From: Rotaria sordida
Lineage: Eukaryota; Rotifera; Eurotatoria; Philodinida; Philodinidae
DNA length: 64,000 nucleotides
Assembly (NCBI GenBank): GCA_905250125.1
Contig: CAJNOL010000482.1
Span: 48,560-112,559, forward strand
Reading direction: 5' to 3'
The position numbers and the translations under genes were made by a program. Below the pieces are notes generated by a model. It saw only the letters and a program-made list of their open reading frames with translations. It ran no database searches and was not told the DNA's origin. This document shows, one piece after another, positions 47,805-58,900 of the stretch (the stretch's first letter is position 1; each line of letters opens with the position of its first letter).

Positions 47805-50800
47805 CTGAAATGAGCAAACATTAAACAGTGATGTTATTTATAATCGGTAGTTCACGTATTTGATCATATTCTTTTACGTTTCACGAGAGAAGATTCAGAG
47901 ATGACTAAGAGACATTACTCCCGAAAATCACTCAACACTCTATATGAGTCACTAGCTGAACAATCAACTTTATTATTCCGAAATACCAATAAAAGGTATC
48001 ATTGACAGTTGCTTGAATCTAAAATATGAGATCGTTTGATCCTATATAAACACAACTGGTAGCATAGTAGTGATAAGTTAAAAGTATTTTGTTAGAAAGT
48101 CGAGTTTATTAAGATTTCACAAAAACTCGAATTAGTTATAACTCAAGAGGATATGGTCAGTACTTGTTCAATATTTTCATATGCCTTTCCGACAGTGTTG
48201 CTAATATCTCTATCTATGCTTTTGTGTTCTCTTTCAGTTAATCAAAGAACGTGACGGAAAAAACCCGTCAATCATCTACGTAGTTTCCGAAAATTGCGTT
48301 ATGCTCGATTTTTGTTGAGGCGTGTGACAGCTCTCAGTTGGGCGGGGGTGTAGATGACGAAAAGACTCACGACTACACCCACACCAACACTCTAGTCAAT
48401 GACTCTTTTATATATCTACTGACTTGTTTCCACTAACGAGGAAACTTTTTCAATTGTTCCCTTCCAATTTCAATAATTTTTTGCCTATAGATGCCACATA
48501 GTGTTCTAATAAAAATCCTATAAGAATTTACGTTCTTATTGATATTTGACTAAGCTATGGATTTTTTAATATGTCTATTTTGTAGAAGTTCCTCTACGAC
48601 CTCAGGTTATTGAGAAAATCCTACTTTCAAGTTTAGATTTGAGACTTTGCGCATATAGAAAACTTAATTAGACTCTTACATAAAAAATCTCAAAGTTTGA
48701 AACAAAGTCTCTCCTAGATATAAAGATTTCAAAAAATGCATGTTGTATACACTATTCATGGAAAAGGGTCTTTATTTAGAAGTCTTATATCTCGGAAAGA
48801 CTTTGTTCGAAACTTCTGAATTTTTTTATGAGAGATAATCTAGTTGAGTTCTCTATATGCACAAAGTTTCAGATCAAAATTCGAAAATAGTATTTTTTCG
48901 AAAACCTAAGATCCTATAGAAACTTTTAGAAAATAGATATATTAAAAATTTAATAGCTTAGCCAAATTTCAATAGGAACCCAGATCCTTTCAGGGTTATT
49001 ATTCGAACACTACATAGTATCTATGGGCGATAAGTCATTAAAATCGGAAGCGGACAGCTGAAGAGATTCCCTCGTAAGCCACAACCACGCACATATGTAT
49101 ATGCAGAGTTTTCATTCACCCATTTTCATGACGGTGTGCGCCTACTAGGTCTCAAAAATTATTCAGTTATATAGATATATATATCCTTTTTTGGATGAGG
49201 GGACTACGGGGATAGGAAGTATTTAGAATTATTTTATACATATACAGCTCAATTACGTTATTTTTGATAGTTGTGTTCAGTTTGCTGTATTAATATGAAA
49301 ACCTACGAGATTTTTTATTTTGACTTCTACATAAGGTGATACAGGAATCGACTTTTTATCCACTCATGTACCACAGAAAGGAAAACTTTCACATAGTTAA
49401 GTAACTAAACTTTTTTTGAAGAAAAACAGAGAACATTCTATGAAAAAGTTTATGCACAGACTTCTCAGAAAATTAATAAAATTGTAGTAAGGCTAAGGAA
49501 TAAATCAAACAAAAAAAAAATATATAGTTCGATAGAGAAACAAATGATCTATTCTTTTAGAAATAAATGAAAATTTTTAAGTACTCCAGTAGATATTAGT
49601 TATCGAAATAATTAACCGCGAAACGATTCCAATATTGCTAGGTAAAAAAACCTTTTAAGTACTTTTCGAATTTTATCAAATTTTTGAATAAGATGCATAA
49701 TAAATAAAATAAAAAGTGCATAGTTTAACAGAGAAATCGATACTCTATCCAACTATGTCTAAATAAGAAACTGCCAAGATTTTATATGAACACAGTAAGT
49801 TGCACAAAACTATCAAAAATAATGTAGAAGAGAACTTCTTGCACAAAAATTTCCTTAACACTTGTTTTCCACATAACATGGTATTGAATTTTCAGCAAAA
49901 TCACATCTCTTCAAGTGATAAAAGAATACAATAATGAATGGCTTCATTTCTACGATGTCATTCGCAAATCGGATTGACAAGTTTTACTACGAGACACTGT
50001 GAGGAGAATGGCTTTACAGTTACTAATCTCTGCTATGTATTTTATAAGAAATTTCGAAAAGTTTTTGCATCCAGGCATATAGTTACCATATTATGAAAAT
50101 GACACTATACAACATTAGCGGAACTAATTGAGGACAGAAAACTCCGTTCAGTATTGATGATTAATACGGCTTTCTGAAGGCACTACACTTTTGAAAGACA
50201 TACATTTCTCGTTGTACTTGTGCGATATCGTGTGTATCCAAGACCAGAATTACATTGTAATGTATCTACGTTATTTTATGAGAGAGAATACAGCATTATG
50301 ATGCCTATGCATACGTCGCGAAATAGGTTTGGCTTGTGCGCAATCATCCATATATTAGATTAAATGACGATTACATTATGATAAGATACATTGTTCTTCT
50401 CATAGAAATATTGCTGTCGTTTTGCTTGTTCTCTCATTCATAATTTCAATAGCTTAATCGATGGTCGTATACACTCAATCAATTGCCCGTGAACATGTAC
50501 ACAAAATCACACATTCATTTTTTTTTGTTTCATAATCAAGGCAAACTATCAAATAAATATTGATAATACACTAACGATAGCTTGCAGCTAGATAATATCA
50601 TTGTAGTAGAACCAAATCTCAAGTATACATAAAGCACGCCAAAAGCTTTTTTCATCTGGCCCTTCTACCAGTTGTAATTTCAGTGCAACTATTCTAATAT
50701 AATGCTAAGAGATATTTAGGATTATGTGCAAAATTTCAGACTTAGAACTTTGAAGTTTCTTTGTATTTTTGAATTTCTTTCAGACTAGTGATACAACATT

Positions 50801-50905
50801 TTCCACGTACATTTTAAATTCTCACGAGACCATTTTCAAAGTATGTTTTACATGACTAGTAAATTGTCTTAACTTATAAGGAAAGCCGTACCCATTTTGT
50901 ATGAG
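47805..50905. other. Gene-poor region with a long foldback
   Basis: No coding gene could be supported. The main content is the 650-bp inverted repeat listed separately. A GC-rich patch at 48330-48400 contains GGGCGGGGGTGTAG and, inverted nearby, CTACACCCACACC, a small hairpin related in style to those at 43984 and 45060. The remainder to 50905 is AT-rich unique-looking DNA. Confidence 0.45.
48430..49085. repeat. Large foldback, about 650 bp with about 300-bp arms
   Basis: The left arm (48430-48735) carries CTAACGAGGAAACTTTTTC, TATAGATGCCACATAGTGTTC, TTGACTAAGCTATGGATTTTT and GACTTTGCGCATATAGAAAAC. The right arm (about 48790-49085) holds the inverse of each: GTTCTCTATATGCACAAAGTTTC, TTTAATAGCTTAGCCAAATTT, GAACACTACATAGTATCTATG, TCCCTCGTAAGC. 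The arms differ by scattered substitutions, roughly three quarters identical by eye. No transposase and no clear target duplication were seen. Confidence 0.8.
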
Positions 50906-50924
50906 CATGCAGGTAGGGATGTAC

Positions 50925-51130
50925 CGAGACCGAGAGCTCGGTCTCGGTGCGTCTCGGTCTCGGTCCGTCTCGGTCTCGGTCTGTCTCGGTCTCGGTCAGT
51001 CTCGGTCTCGGTCCGTCTCGGTCTCGGTCCGTCTCGGTCTCGGTCTGTCTCGGTCTCGGTCTCGGTCTCGGCCAGTCTCGGTCTCAGTCTGGGCTTGTCA
51101 CGATCTCGGTGTGTTTCGGTCTCGATATCG
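50925..51130. repeat. CTCGGT/GTCTCG hexamer array, left end of the hAT-like element
   Basis: About thirty GTCTCG or GGTCTC hexamers with occasional TGTC, CAGT and CCGT interruptions. Because the unit is a multiple of 3, several spurious open frames rich in Arg, Ser, Glu and Thr arise on both strands; they are not genes. Confidence 0.9.
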
Positions 51131-51348
51131 TTGAGTTTCGTTATGTGACGTAGTGACACAAGTTTTCTTTACATGGATGAACATTTTTCTCTGAGGATAC
51201 CCTATGAGACTTAAGGGAAGCTTCATTAAGAAATGTTCCTCTCGGTTCTATCTGACACTTTGCACAAACCAACAGCCCGACCAAGTCCAGGAATGTCCGA
51301 GAGCCGATCAAAATTGATGTGTTTTTTAGCTTTTCAGCTAGACTGATG

Positions 51349-51726
51349 TAGGGATATACCGAGGCTGAAGACTCCCTAACAAAGATGGAAACTTTTCTCT
51401 AAGAACTTCCAGAACTTTAGGAGATCTTTATCTAGAGTTGCTCAACTTGACTTAATTTATATATACATACGAATGCACAGACTAATTATGAGAGTAAAAT
51501 GCCAAGTCTTGGCCAGTCTCGGTCAAACAGTTGAAAAAAACAAAATTTTAACCAAGGTTGACCGAGACTCGACCTTTTACTATTGTAACCGAACTGCCCA
51601 GTTGTATGCACATATAAATTAAGTCAAACTGAGCACCTATAAATAAAAATCTTGTTGTCTTGAGGATTCCTCTTGGAGAAAAATTGCCTTCTTTGTTAGT
51701 GTACCTTCAGTCTCGGTACATCCATA
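51349..51726. repeat. Nested palindromic element inside the hAT-like element
   Basis: The left end, TAGGGATATACCGAGGCTGAAG, then CTAACAAAG and CTCAACTTGACTTAATTTATA, is matched in inverse by the right end (TATAAATTAAGTCAAACTGAG, CTTTGTTAG, CTTCAGTCTCGGTACATCCATA). Arms are about 125 bp. The ends resemble a diverged form of the outer TAGGGATGTACCGAG terminus. The loop contains a further inverted pair (CAGTCTCGGTCAA and TTGACCGAGACTCG). No intact 8-bp duplication remains. Confidence 0.75.
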
Positions 51727-52949
51727 TCTACATATCGCTCTTTAGTAAAGGCAAGTGTGATATCAGCTTTAGTCGTAACGTCTAGAACTCGATGTGAATC
51801 TCACAAAGATTTAATTATTCTTCTTCGTATACAGCATAGGTTGGCAAAATTGTTTTTAAGAAGATTAACGTATCTCGAATGGCAATTTTTTGTAAGTTGA
51901 AGCACTGTCTCAACTCTAAGCTATGAAACCTTCCACATCTAGGGTCAGGCAGTATAGAAGTCATATATAAGATTTGGTATAAGAGAGAAAGATTTTATTT
52001 TTAGAATTTATTATCTAAATATCTTTGCCCAAAAGAATATGAAAGGAAGAAGTATTCATAAAAAACAGCATAAGTAATGTCTCTTTCAACCATTCGTTCG
52101 GTACACATTCTCTTTTTTAAATTTAGTATAATGATCCACATATTGATCAATCTTCTAGCTTTAGAATCATCCTTACACTATCTTTCATAATGGAACGATA
52201 TCTATCGATAATAAATGTATGCTTCTTCGGTCCATTTTTTTCTTTTTTCTTTTGTTATCATTCTTCTCCTCATTCTTTTAAAACGAAAAAAAGCATTATG
52301 TAATGTGGTTCTCTGCCTCTTATTCCGTCTCATGTTTTTTTTTAGCTATTATGAAAGTACTACTGAGAAAAGAAGAGTAAAGATGTCATTGATGTGCGAC
52401 GTTACATTATAAAAGAAGAGAGGTTTCCTATTTTCTGAGAGACATCTTCTAACATAGCAATGCTGAAGGCAGATAGTCAATCGTACTATTGAAAACCAAA
52501 CCAATACAATACTATTGTGAGTGAATGATGAGCATCTAACAGCTACAAGTAGTAGGTGAAAGTCGCTGCATAATGTAATCCTTCCATTATCATTATTATT
52601 TTTAACTAAAAACAATAATCAGCCATTTAAGTATGAATAATACTTTTTTTCCAAAGGAAGTCTATAAAGTGGAGACCAATTCAAGATATATTATTGTTTC
52701 GATAGAGGCTAGACAAAATGAAGTAGAATAGGAAGATTATTCAGAACCTTTAAGAATGGTTCTTTATGTGTCAAGATACCATAACCATGATAAAAACTAA
52801 CGTCTGATTACTGTATATAATAGCACAACACGCGTACACTTCGATATATTAAGTTTTTCCATCAAAAATCAATTTTTGAAACTCCCTCACTAATAAGGTT
52901 ATAAGGTGAAGATCAAAATTTAACGAGACCATGAAATGTACTGAGATTG

Positions 52950-53290
52950 AAATTTCATTGATACAGATAAAGATTTTTCGTTTTCAAAAACCGCCAAGAC
53001 TCTGCAAGACGTTTGTTGCTAATTGATCACCTTAATTTCATCTAGCTGTGCGTACTAGGGGCAGCTCGATCATGAAAGAAAAAGAGCAAATTTAAGTCCA
53101 TTCCACTCGAAAACTTCAAAAATTTTCATCGAATCTAAATAAGGTGTAGTCTTTTCCTTTCGTGATCCGCCTGTCCCTATGTATACAAAGCTAGATGAAA
53201 GCAAACGAATCAATTAGCAAGAAACGTCCTGTGGAATCCTGGACATATTTGAAAATGAAAAATTCTCATCTATGTCAATGAATATTTACT
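52950..53290. repeat. Second foldback inside the hAT-like element, about 340 bp
   Basis: GACGTTTGTTGCTAATTGATC and TTTCATCTAGCTGTG on the left are matched inversely by CAAAGCTAGATGAAAGC and GAATCAATTAGCAAGAAACGTC on the right. Homology extends outward (TTTTTCGTTTTCAAAAACCG against the inverse of TTTGAAAATGAAAAATTC). Arms are about 150 bp. Confidence 0.75.
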
Positions 53291-53309
53291 CTCGGTACAT
53301 TTATAATCA

Positions 53310-53503
53310 GAACCATAACCGAGACCGAGAGTCTCGTCCGAGACTACCGAGACCGAGACTGGACGAGACCGAGACTAGCCGAGACCGAGACTGACCGAGA
53401 CCGAGACTAGCCGAGACCGAGACTGACCGAGACCGAGACTAACCGAGACCGAGACGGCTCGGACCGAGAGTCTCGGTTCAGTCTCGGTCTCGGTACATCC
53501 CTA
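53310..53503. repeat. CCGAGA hexamer array, right end of the hAT-like element
   Basis: Runs of GACCGAGACT-type repeats mirror the left array in inverse orientation and end at the element's terminal ACATCCCTA. Confidence 0.9.
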
Positions 53504-54129
53504 CATGCAGGAACTTAACACCTTCAGATTGGATACTAATCAACTTTTTTTATTAATTTCAACGGATTACATTTTAGCACGAAAAATGTAACCTATTCAG
53601 ATGATTCTCTGACTGATGTAACCCGACAAACTTTTAATGCTGTTTCAGTGATAATTACAGCTGATTCTCATCGAACATGTGAATGAATAGAAGACACATT
53701 GTGCATCATTTCATCAGTGATTATTTCAATTATACTTGTCTGATTAAAGCTTTACAAAGTTTAGTGCTCGATGAGTGTATTGTCAATTCATTGATGATTG
53801 AAAGCAGTTTTATATTCGATTGGGTCGACATTGAATGAATAGATTTGAAGAGATCAATTTCCATCTTGTACGCTACATTATCGCCAGTGATAGATTATAG
53901 TTTTATCATAATGATAAAAGTATAATAGAGTAGTCGAAAGTTGGATCGCTACAAATTAATTCCTGAACACTCAAAGCTCATTGAAACAGGAGGTCAGACA
54001 AATGAAACGTGCCAATTTTTTTCACGAAATCTAGTTTTACCAAGTCTATACCATGATGATCTGGTAAAAAGAAAGTTAGCTTGTCAATAGCTACTTAGCG
54101 CAAGTTTTCAAACTATGCATCATCAGAGA

Positions 54130-54500
54130 AATAAAAGACGGATCTTTAAGGTCTGATTTTTCACCATGAAAATTCAAGATCACGCGAATCCTGAAATATC
54201 AACAGATTTTTGACAGAACATCATATGAAATTGTATCCAAGTCTAACATATTCACCAGATCTAAACTTATGCTATTTCTTCTTTCTAATTTTAAAACTTA
54301 AATATCAACCACATGGAATAAAATTTAACGTCGTCAATGCAACGTTAACTGTGTTAAAACAAATTATAAATGGTCTCACAAAAGACAATCTAAACAATGA
54401 CTTCCATAATCTGGTTTATTCGAATACACAAGTGCATTGTTCATGGTAGGTAATACTTTGGAAGACAACCCTAAAGCCCACTATCCAATAGTTATGTAAT
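54130..54500 (+). pseudogene. Mariner-type transposase fragment
   Basis: The C-terminal part of a mariner transposase. A line reading FHHENSRSRES, stop, NINRFLTEHHMKLYP continues into TYSPDLNLCYFFFLILKLKY and GIKFNVVNATLTVLKQIING. Mariner transposases have a DNA(R/P)PH block about 34 residues before YSPDL, and both are recognisable; the Asp of the first block reads as Glu here. Stops upstream (TGA at 54202, TAA near 54149) and loss of the N-terminal DNA-binding half show it is dead. The frame ends at 54449 and weak similarity may run to 54500. Terminal repeats were not identified. Confidence 0.75.
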
Positions 54501-54599
54501 TAATTGGCAAAAAAACTTTTGGAGTCCCGCTTGTACTTTTTGCCAGTAAGTGTGTAGACAGTTGTTTTTCATAAGAGATCTCCGACACTTTCAAAAAAC

Positions 54600-55280
54600 G
54601 ATTTGGGTCCTGACTCACGTATTGCTGCCAGTGCGGGACACATCACAGACTCACTACCAGTTCGTGTCCCGTTTGATCCCAGTTCGCATCCAAGTCCAAA
54701 TCCGGTTTCAGCATCTGTCTTGATCACCTTCTCAGTTCTGCTATCGACTTCAAATCCTGTCTCCGTTCCAATACGCGTCCCAGTTTTGGATTTCTGTTTC
54801 AGACCCGATTTTGATGTCTATCTCAGTTTTCACTCCAATTAACGACAATCACACATTCTACGATTTGTACTGTTTTCATCTCCGAACTCCGTAGCAACCA
54901 CGAAATCAGTGACGACCACGATATCCATGCTAATTTCAATCGTAGTTTCATTACCCACCGAGGTTTCGCTAACGGTCGAGACACTCCTTCCGGTTTAAGT
55001 TACGATGTCCGTGCCAGTTTGAATTGCCGTTCTGATGCCTATTAGAATTTCAGAGTCCTTCCTGCTACCCGTCGCGACTTTCATCATGGTCCTAGTACAC
55101 ACGCTGGCTTCAAACGCATCTCTGGCGTCGATCAAAGTTACAGTCGGAGTCCAACTATCCGTCAAGATTCCACTTACCATCCTGTCAGCCATGCTCGATT
55201 CAATCGCAGTGCTGTTACCCGTGCTCGTTTCAGCTGCGAGAATTGCAGCAGAGGCTTTTTCACTAAAAGTATTATCAACG
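54600..55280. repeat. GC-richer degenerate repeat block
   Basis: About 680 bp with markedly higher GC than its surroundings. It is built of loosely repeated phrases such as CCAGTTCGTGTCCC, CCAGTTCGCATCC, TCAATCGCAGTGCTG and CCGTGCTCGTTTCAGCTGCG. Periodicity is irregular (roughly 18-30 bp). Open frames of 79-112 codons on both strands follow from the repeat and show no family resemblance. It is probably the decayed minisatellite-type end of a transposon, by analogy with the hexamer arrays at 50.9 and 53.3 kb. Confidence 0.55.
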
Positions 55281-55752
55281 GCGGGCTGTCTTTTCATGCT
55301 ATTGAAATTGTATTATTACTTGACAATTTCAAGCGATCTCAAAAGCTTGTCTCATAATACAAGACTCAATTGATAAGCCAAGTTGATCAAGTCAACGTAA
55401 AGAATAATGCTGATGGTAGGCTCATTTGAAATAACACATCAGAATGCATAGAATGATGTTTTAGAAAGTTGATAGAATTGAACTTGAATGTGTGAATGCG
55501 GCTAACTGAAGCATAGAACTACTTCCACACCCACATAAGCGTGAGAAAGATTTTCATATAACATATTTCGGTATGGCAAAAATATGTGTATTCATGTTGT
55601 CCCATCAATAAATAAGAAGCATAAATTTCGTTGATAGTATTGTGGTAGTTCAGTAGATATAATTAATGAATAACAAATACTGAATTCTCATACTGACAAA
55701 GAACGTGAAAATGTTTATTGCCGGTACACTTCGAAGAATTTTTATTCAAATA

Positions 55753-55904
55753 GTAATAACTAGGGGTGGGAAGTTACCGTTACGTTACCAAGTAACTAGT
55801 AACTCGCAAGTTACTAGTTACTCGGTAACTAGTAACTCAAAAGTTACTAGTTACCCGGTAACGTAACTCCCGGGTAACGGTAACTTCCCACCCCTAGTAA
55901 TAAC
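55753..55904. mobile_element. 136-bp palindromic hAT-like MITE with exact 8-bp duplication
   Basis: The element is 55761-55896. It begins TAGGGGTGGGAAGTTACCGT and ends ACGGTAACTTCCCACCCCTA, perfect inverted repeats. GTAATAAC flanks it on both sides (55753-55760 and 55897-55904). The interior is a chain of AGTAACT and AGTTACT motifs, so almost the entire element can fold. It has no coding capacity. The perfect duplication suggests a recent insertion. Confidence 0.9.
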
Positions 55905-58900
55905 ACCATTACATAAATTAAAGATTTATATACAAGCAATAGGAAAAATTATTCAACACAGCAATGTATAAGCAAATTGATTTCAAAACCAAAAATGATT
56001 GAATAGTTTTTAATATTTTATATAGAATAAGTAGAGATGATCTTAAAGTGTTCGATGACTTTAGCAAAGCAATAGAATTGCCCTGTTTTTAAAATGATAT
56101 CTGAAATAGCTTTTCTACAAGGTTGTGTTATATTTCAATTATTCAGAATATTTTGTAGTTCGTTTTACCAGTAATCAATAAAGACTTAATCGGTCTTGAT
56201 TGTTTTTCTGGTTTTGTTGTAAAAACATGCATTTATCCATTAGAAATACTCAAAATTCAACATGACAAAATAATCTGTATATGAATGAATCATCCATTGT
56301 GTTTCCTTAGCTATAATGTGAAGGGCTGATCAAATTAAGTCAATTACGAATCTAACCCGAAAACTATATCAAAATCCAAGTTAGCGAGTACATCGTCATC
56401 GTGGATATTCAAAAAAATCTTGCTTGTAGGTAAGACTTCCTTGAAAGATAATAATTTAACTTTAATTTCTTTTGGTACTTTCTACTATTGGAATTGATTC
56501 CGCTTTCTAACAAGAAAAATTTAATACTTGAGTTCTGTTTATGCAGATAGAAATTTTGGATAGGGAGCAAGTGTAGGAATAAATAATATCTGTTTTGTAT
56601 TTATTTTTCCATGATCCATGTATTATTTCGATTGGAGCTAGTCAATGTTTATTATCAAAAATAAAATATAGATGAGATATTGAACGATAATAAGAAATTT
56701 CAGCTGGTTTTTTTTTATACATCAGTAGTATTTTACGGAAGACATAATGAAATAACGCCTGATATACTCCAAGTTAGTTGATAAAGAGTTACATTTATCA
56801 ATAGTTTGTTTTAATAGAGATGATATTCAGAGTTTAATGATAGAAAATAAGAATTTTAACAATATTTACTTGATCAAACATTCAATAATCCATTATTTGC
56901 TTCTTGGCCTCTTCGTATTAAATACGAAGAAACATTTATTACAACAATTATTGGAAGGATAAGGCTATTTCGTTATAGTAATACAACATTTTCAAACTTA
57001 TGTCAAGAAACATCATAATACTAAAGTGAATAGTCCATAGTATGAACTAGTAGTTGATTTAACTAGTCGATCATCTATGCGAACAAGATTGATCGCATAT
57101 ATGCATTTTTGAAAGTAACATTTTACATTCAAATGTAAATCTTACATCATATTTCCCATTATATAAAAATTTAGGACAATAAACAATGTGTTATTTATCA
57201 ACAAAATATAGGATTACTTTGTCATGGTCTTACTGATCTTGCTAATTGACTGCATCGATCTGTCTTGGTGATTATCTACTGAAAAAAATATATCTTCTAG
57301 AAAACAAATATTCATTATAAACTATTATGTGACGATTCCCATGGATTTTTATATACATATAATCGAGCTTGGTATTGGATCAGGTCTAATCGGCCTTTGT
57401 TTTACTAAAATATTCAGATACACGCGTATTATATACATTTACTGATTATTCTTTCATGCTTTTGAATTCATTACAAGAAAAATGCATTAATCGACTTTTC
57501 AGAAGATTAATTCAATATATGTGATTAAGAATAATATAAATTACTTACTATTATTTATATAATTAGTTTAGAAACAAATAAAAATTAGAGATTTAGATTC
57601 GAATCAATACTCAACGGATAAGAATAATTGAGATTGTCTTTATATAATTTTAACCACAGATAAATGACTATATTATTATACCTTACATGATTATTACTTT
57701 CGCCATATTCAGATATTGTTCATGACCGATTAATGATTGAAAATTTAGCAATAAAGACTAGATGTTATTCGAACTTCGTTCAACTGCCAAATGTGGTGCA
57801 AAGTTTTGAATGTCGATTATTGATAAAATCGACATCAGACAAAAAAAAATGAATAATCATTTCTACGAATGAATACGCAACATTTTGCTCGAAGAAGTAT
57901 TTTTAATTTGTTGGAATCAAGTGTTTGCTTCCATCTTTATACTGAGAAACATTAAGTTTCGATCAATTCTTCGAAGTTGAAAAATAGCTATTGCAAAATT
58001 CATTACTAAGAAAACTCTATTAACAAGAATCAATATGTTTCTAATGAATACTATTGATTGATAAAGTCATTTGTTCAAAAACAGTGACGGCGAATTTTCC
58101 GTACTGATTTCATGATGGTTCGTCGCGAGTTTTATTTTCTTCTTTCTAAACATATACTCATCAAAAGTTGTTATTTCATGTCGTGACAATATAGAAAATG
58201 AAAAGTCAGAAAATGCCGATTCAAACGTGAGAATACAATTTCAAGGTCGAATTAATACCATTCATCTCCTTATAGAACACCACTGAAAAAAAGCATAAAT
58301 TTGAGCTTCGAGATGATTAAAACAAAGATAGCAAAAAAAGGTTAGTCGCTAGATTCTTTGCTTATACCTGTGGTAACTGTGAATACAGTCCATAATAGAT
58401 AAGGAAGCAGAGAGAAAATCAAACAATCAATCGAAAATATTTATTAAAAACTTGTTTATAGAATTCTCTTAATAATAAATTTTATAATGAGCTCTTTACA
58501 AAATTTTTCAGTCTTCGATTGGATGATTGGTCGAAACGTAGATTTTCGAATTCACAACGACAGAAAAAAAAAACTGATTCCAGTAAAACGTAAATATCTT
58601 TTGAAGAAAAATGTTTTATAATCAATCGTATAAAAGACTATTCGTCTTTTTAGAAGATATCGATACGTTCGACATTCGAAGCTTCGCGTCATATTTTGCA
58701 GTCGAGTGAAACTTGAATACCCTCTATCTAAACTTGTCATTCGATTTATATAGAAGATGACAAGTAGACAGGAAACGCATATGTCGTATCAACAATAAAA
58801 ACAAAAAAAAGATGCAGATGAAAGATCATCTATTTTTATAGATAATATTTTAAGCTTAATATCCGATAGCGAAACTTTTTTCACAAAACATTTATCCATA

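Larger units (their letters stand above)
50906..53511. mobile_element. hAT-like non-autonomous transposon with hexamer-array ends, including 8-bp duplications
   Basis: The element proper is 50914-53503 (2590 bp). It begins TAGGGATGTACCGAGACCGA and ends with the inverse, TCGGTCTCGGTACATCCCTA. The 8-bp sequence CATGCAGG flanks both sides exactly (50906-50913 and 53504-53511). An 8-bp duplication with TAGGGATG-type ends is the signature of hAT transposons. The terminal repeats are arrays of the hexamer GGTCTC/GAGACC, about 200 bp at each end and inverted relative to each other. No hAT transposase frame was found inside, so it must move in trans, if at all. Two separate foldbacks lie within it. 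Confidence 0.85.

Noticed and set aside
50869-51159. Overlapping open frames rich in Arg/Ser/Thr/Glu on both strands
   Set aside because: They arise from the hexamer array, whose unit is a multiple of 3 and so keeps several frames open; no unique coding content.
54603-55373. Open frames of 79-112 codons on both strands
   Set aside because: Fall in the GC-rich degenerate repeat; no recognisable domain and frames conflict between strands.
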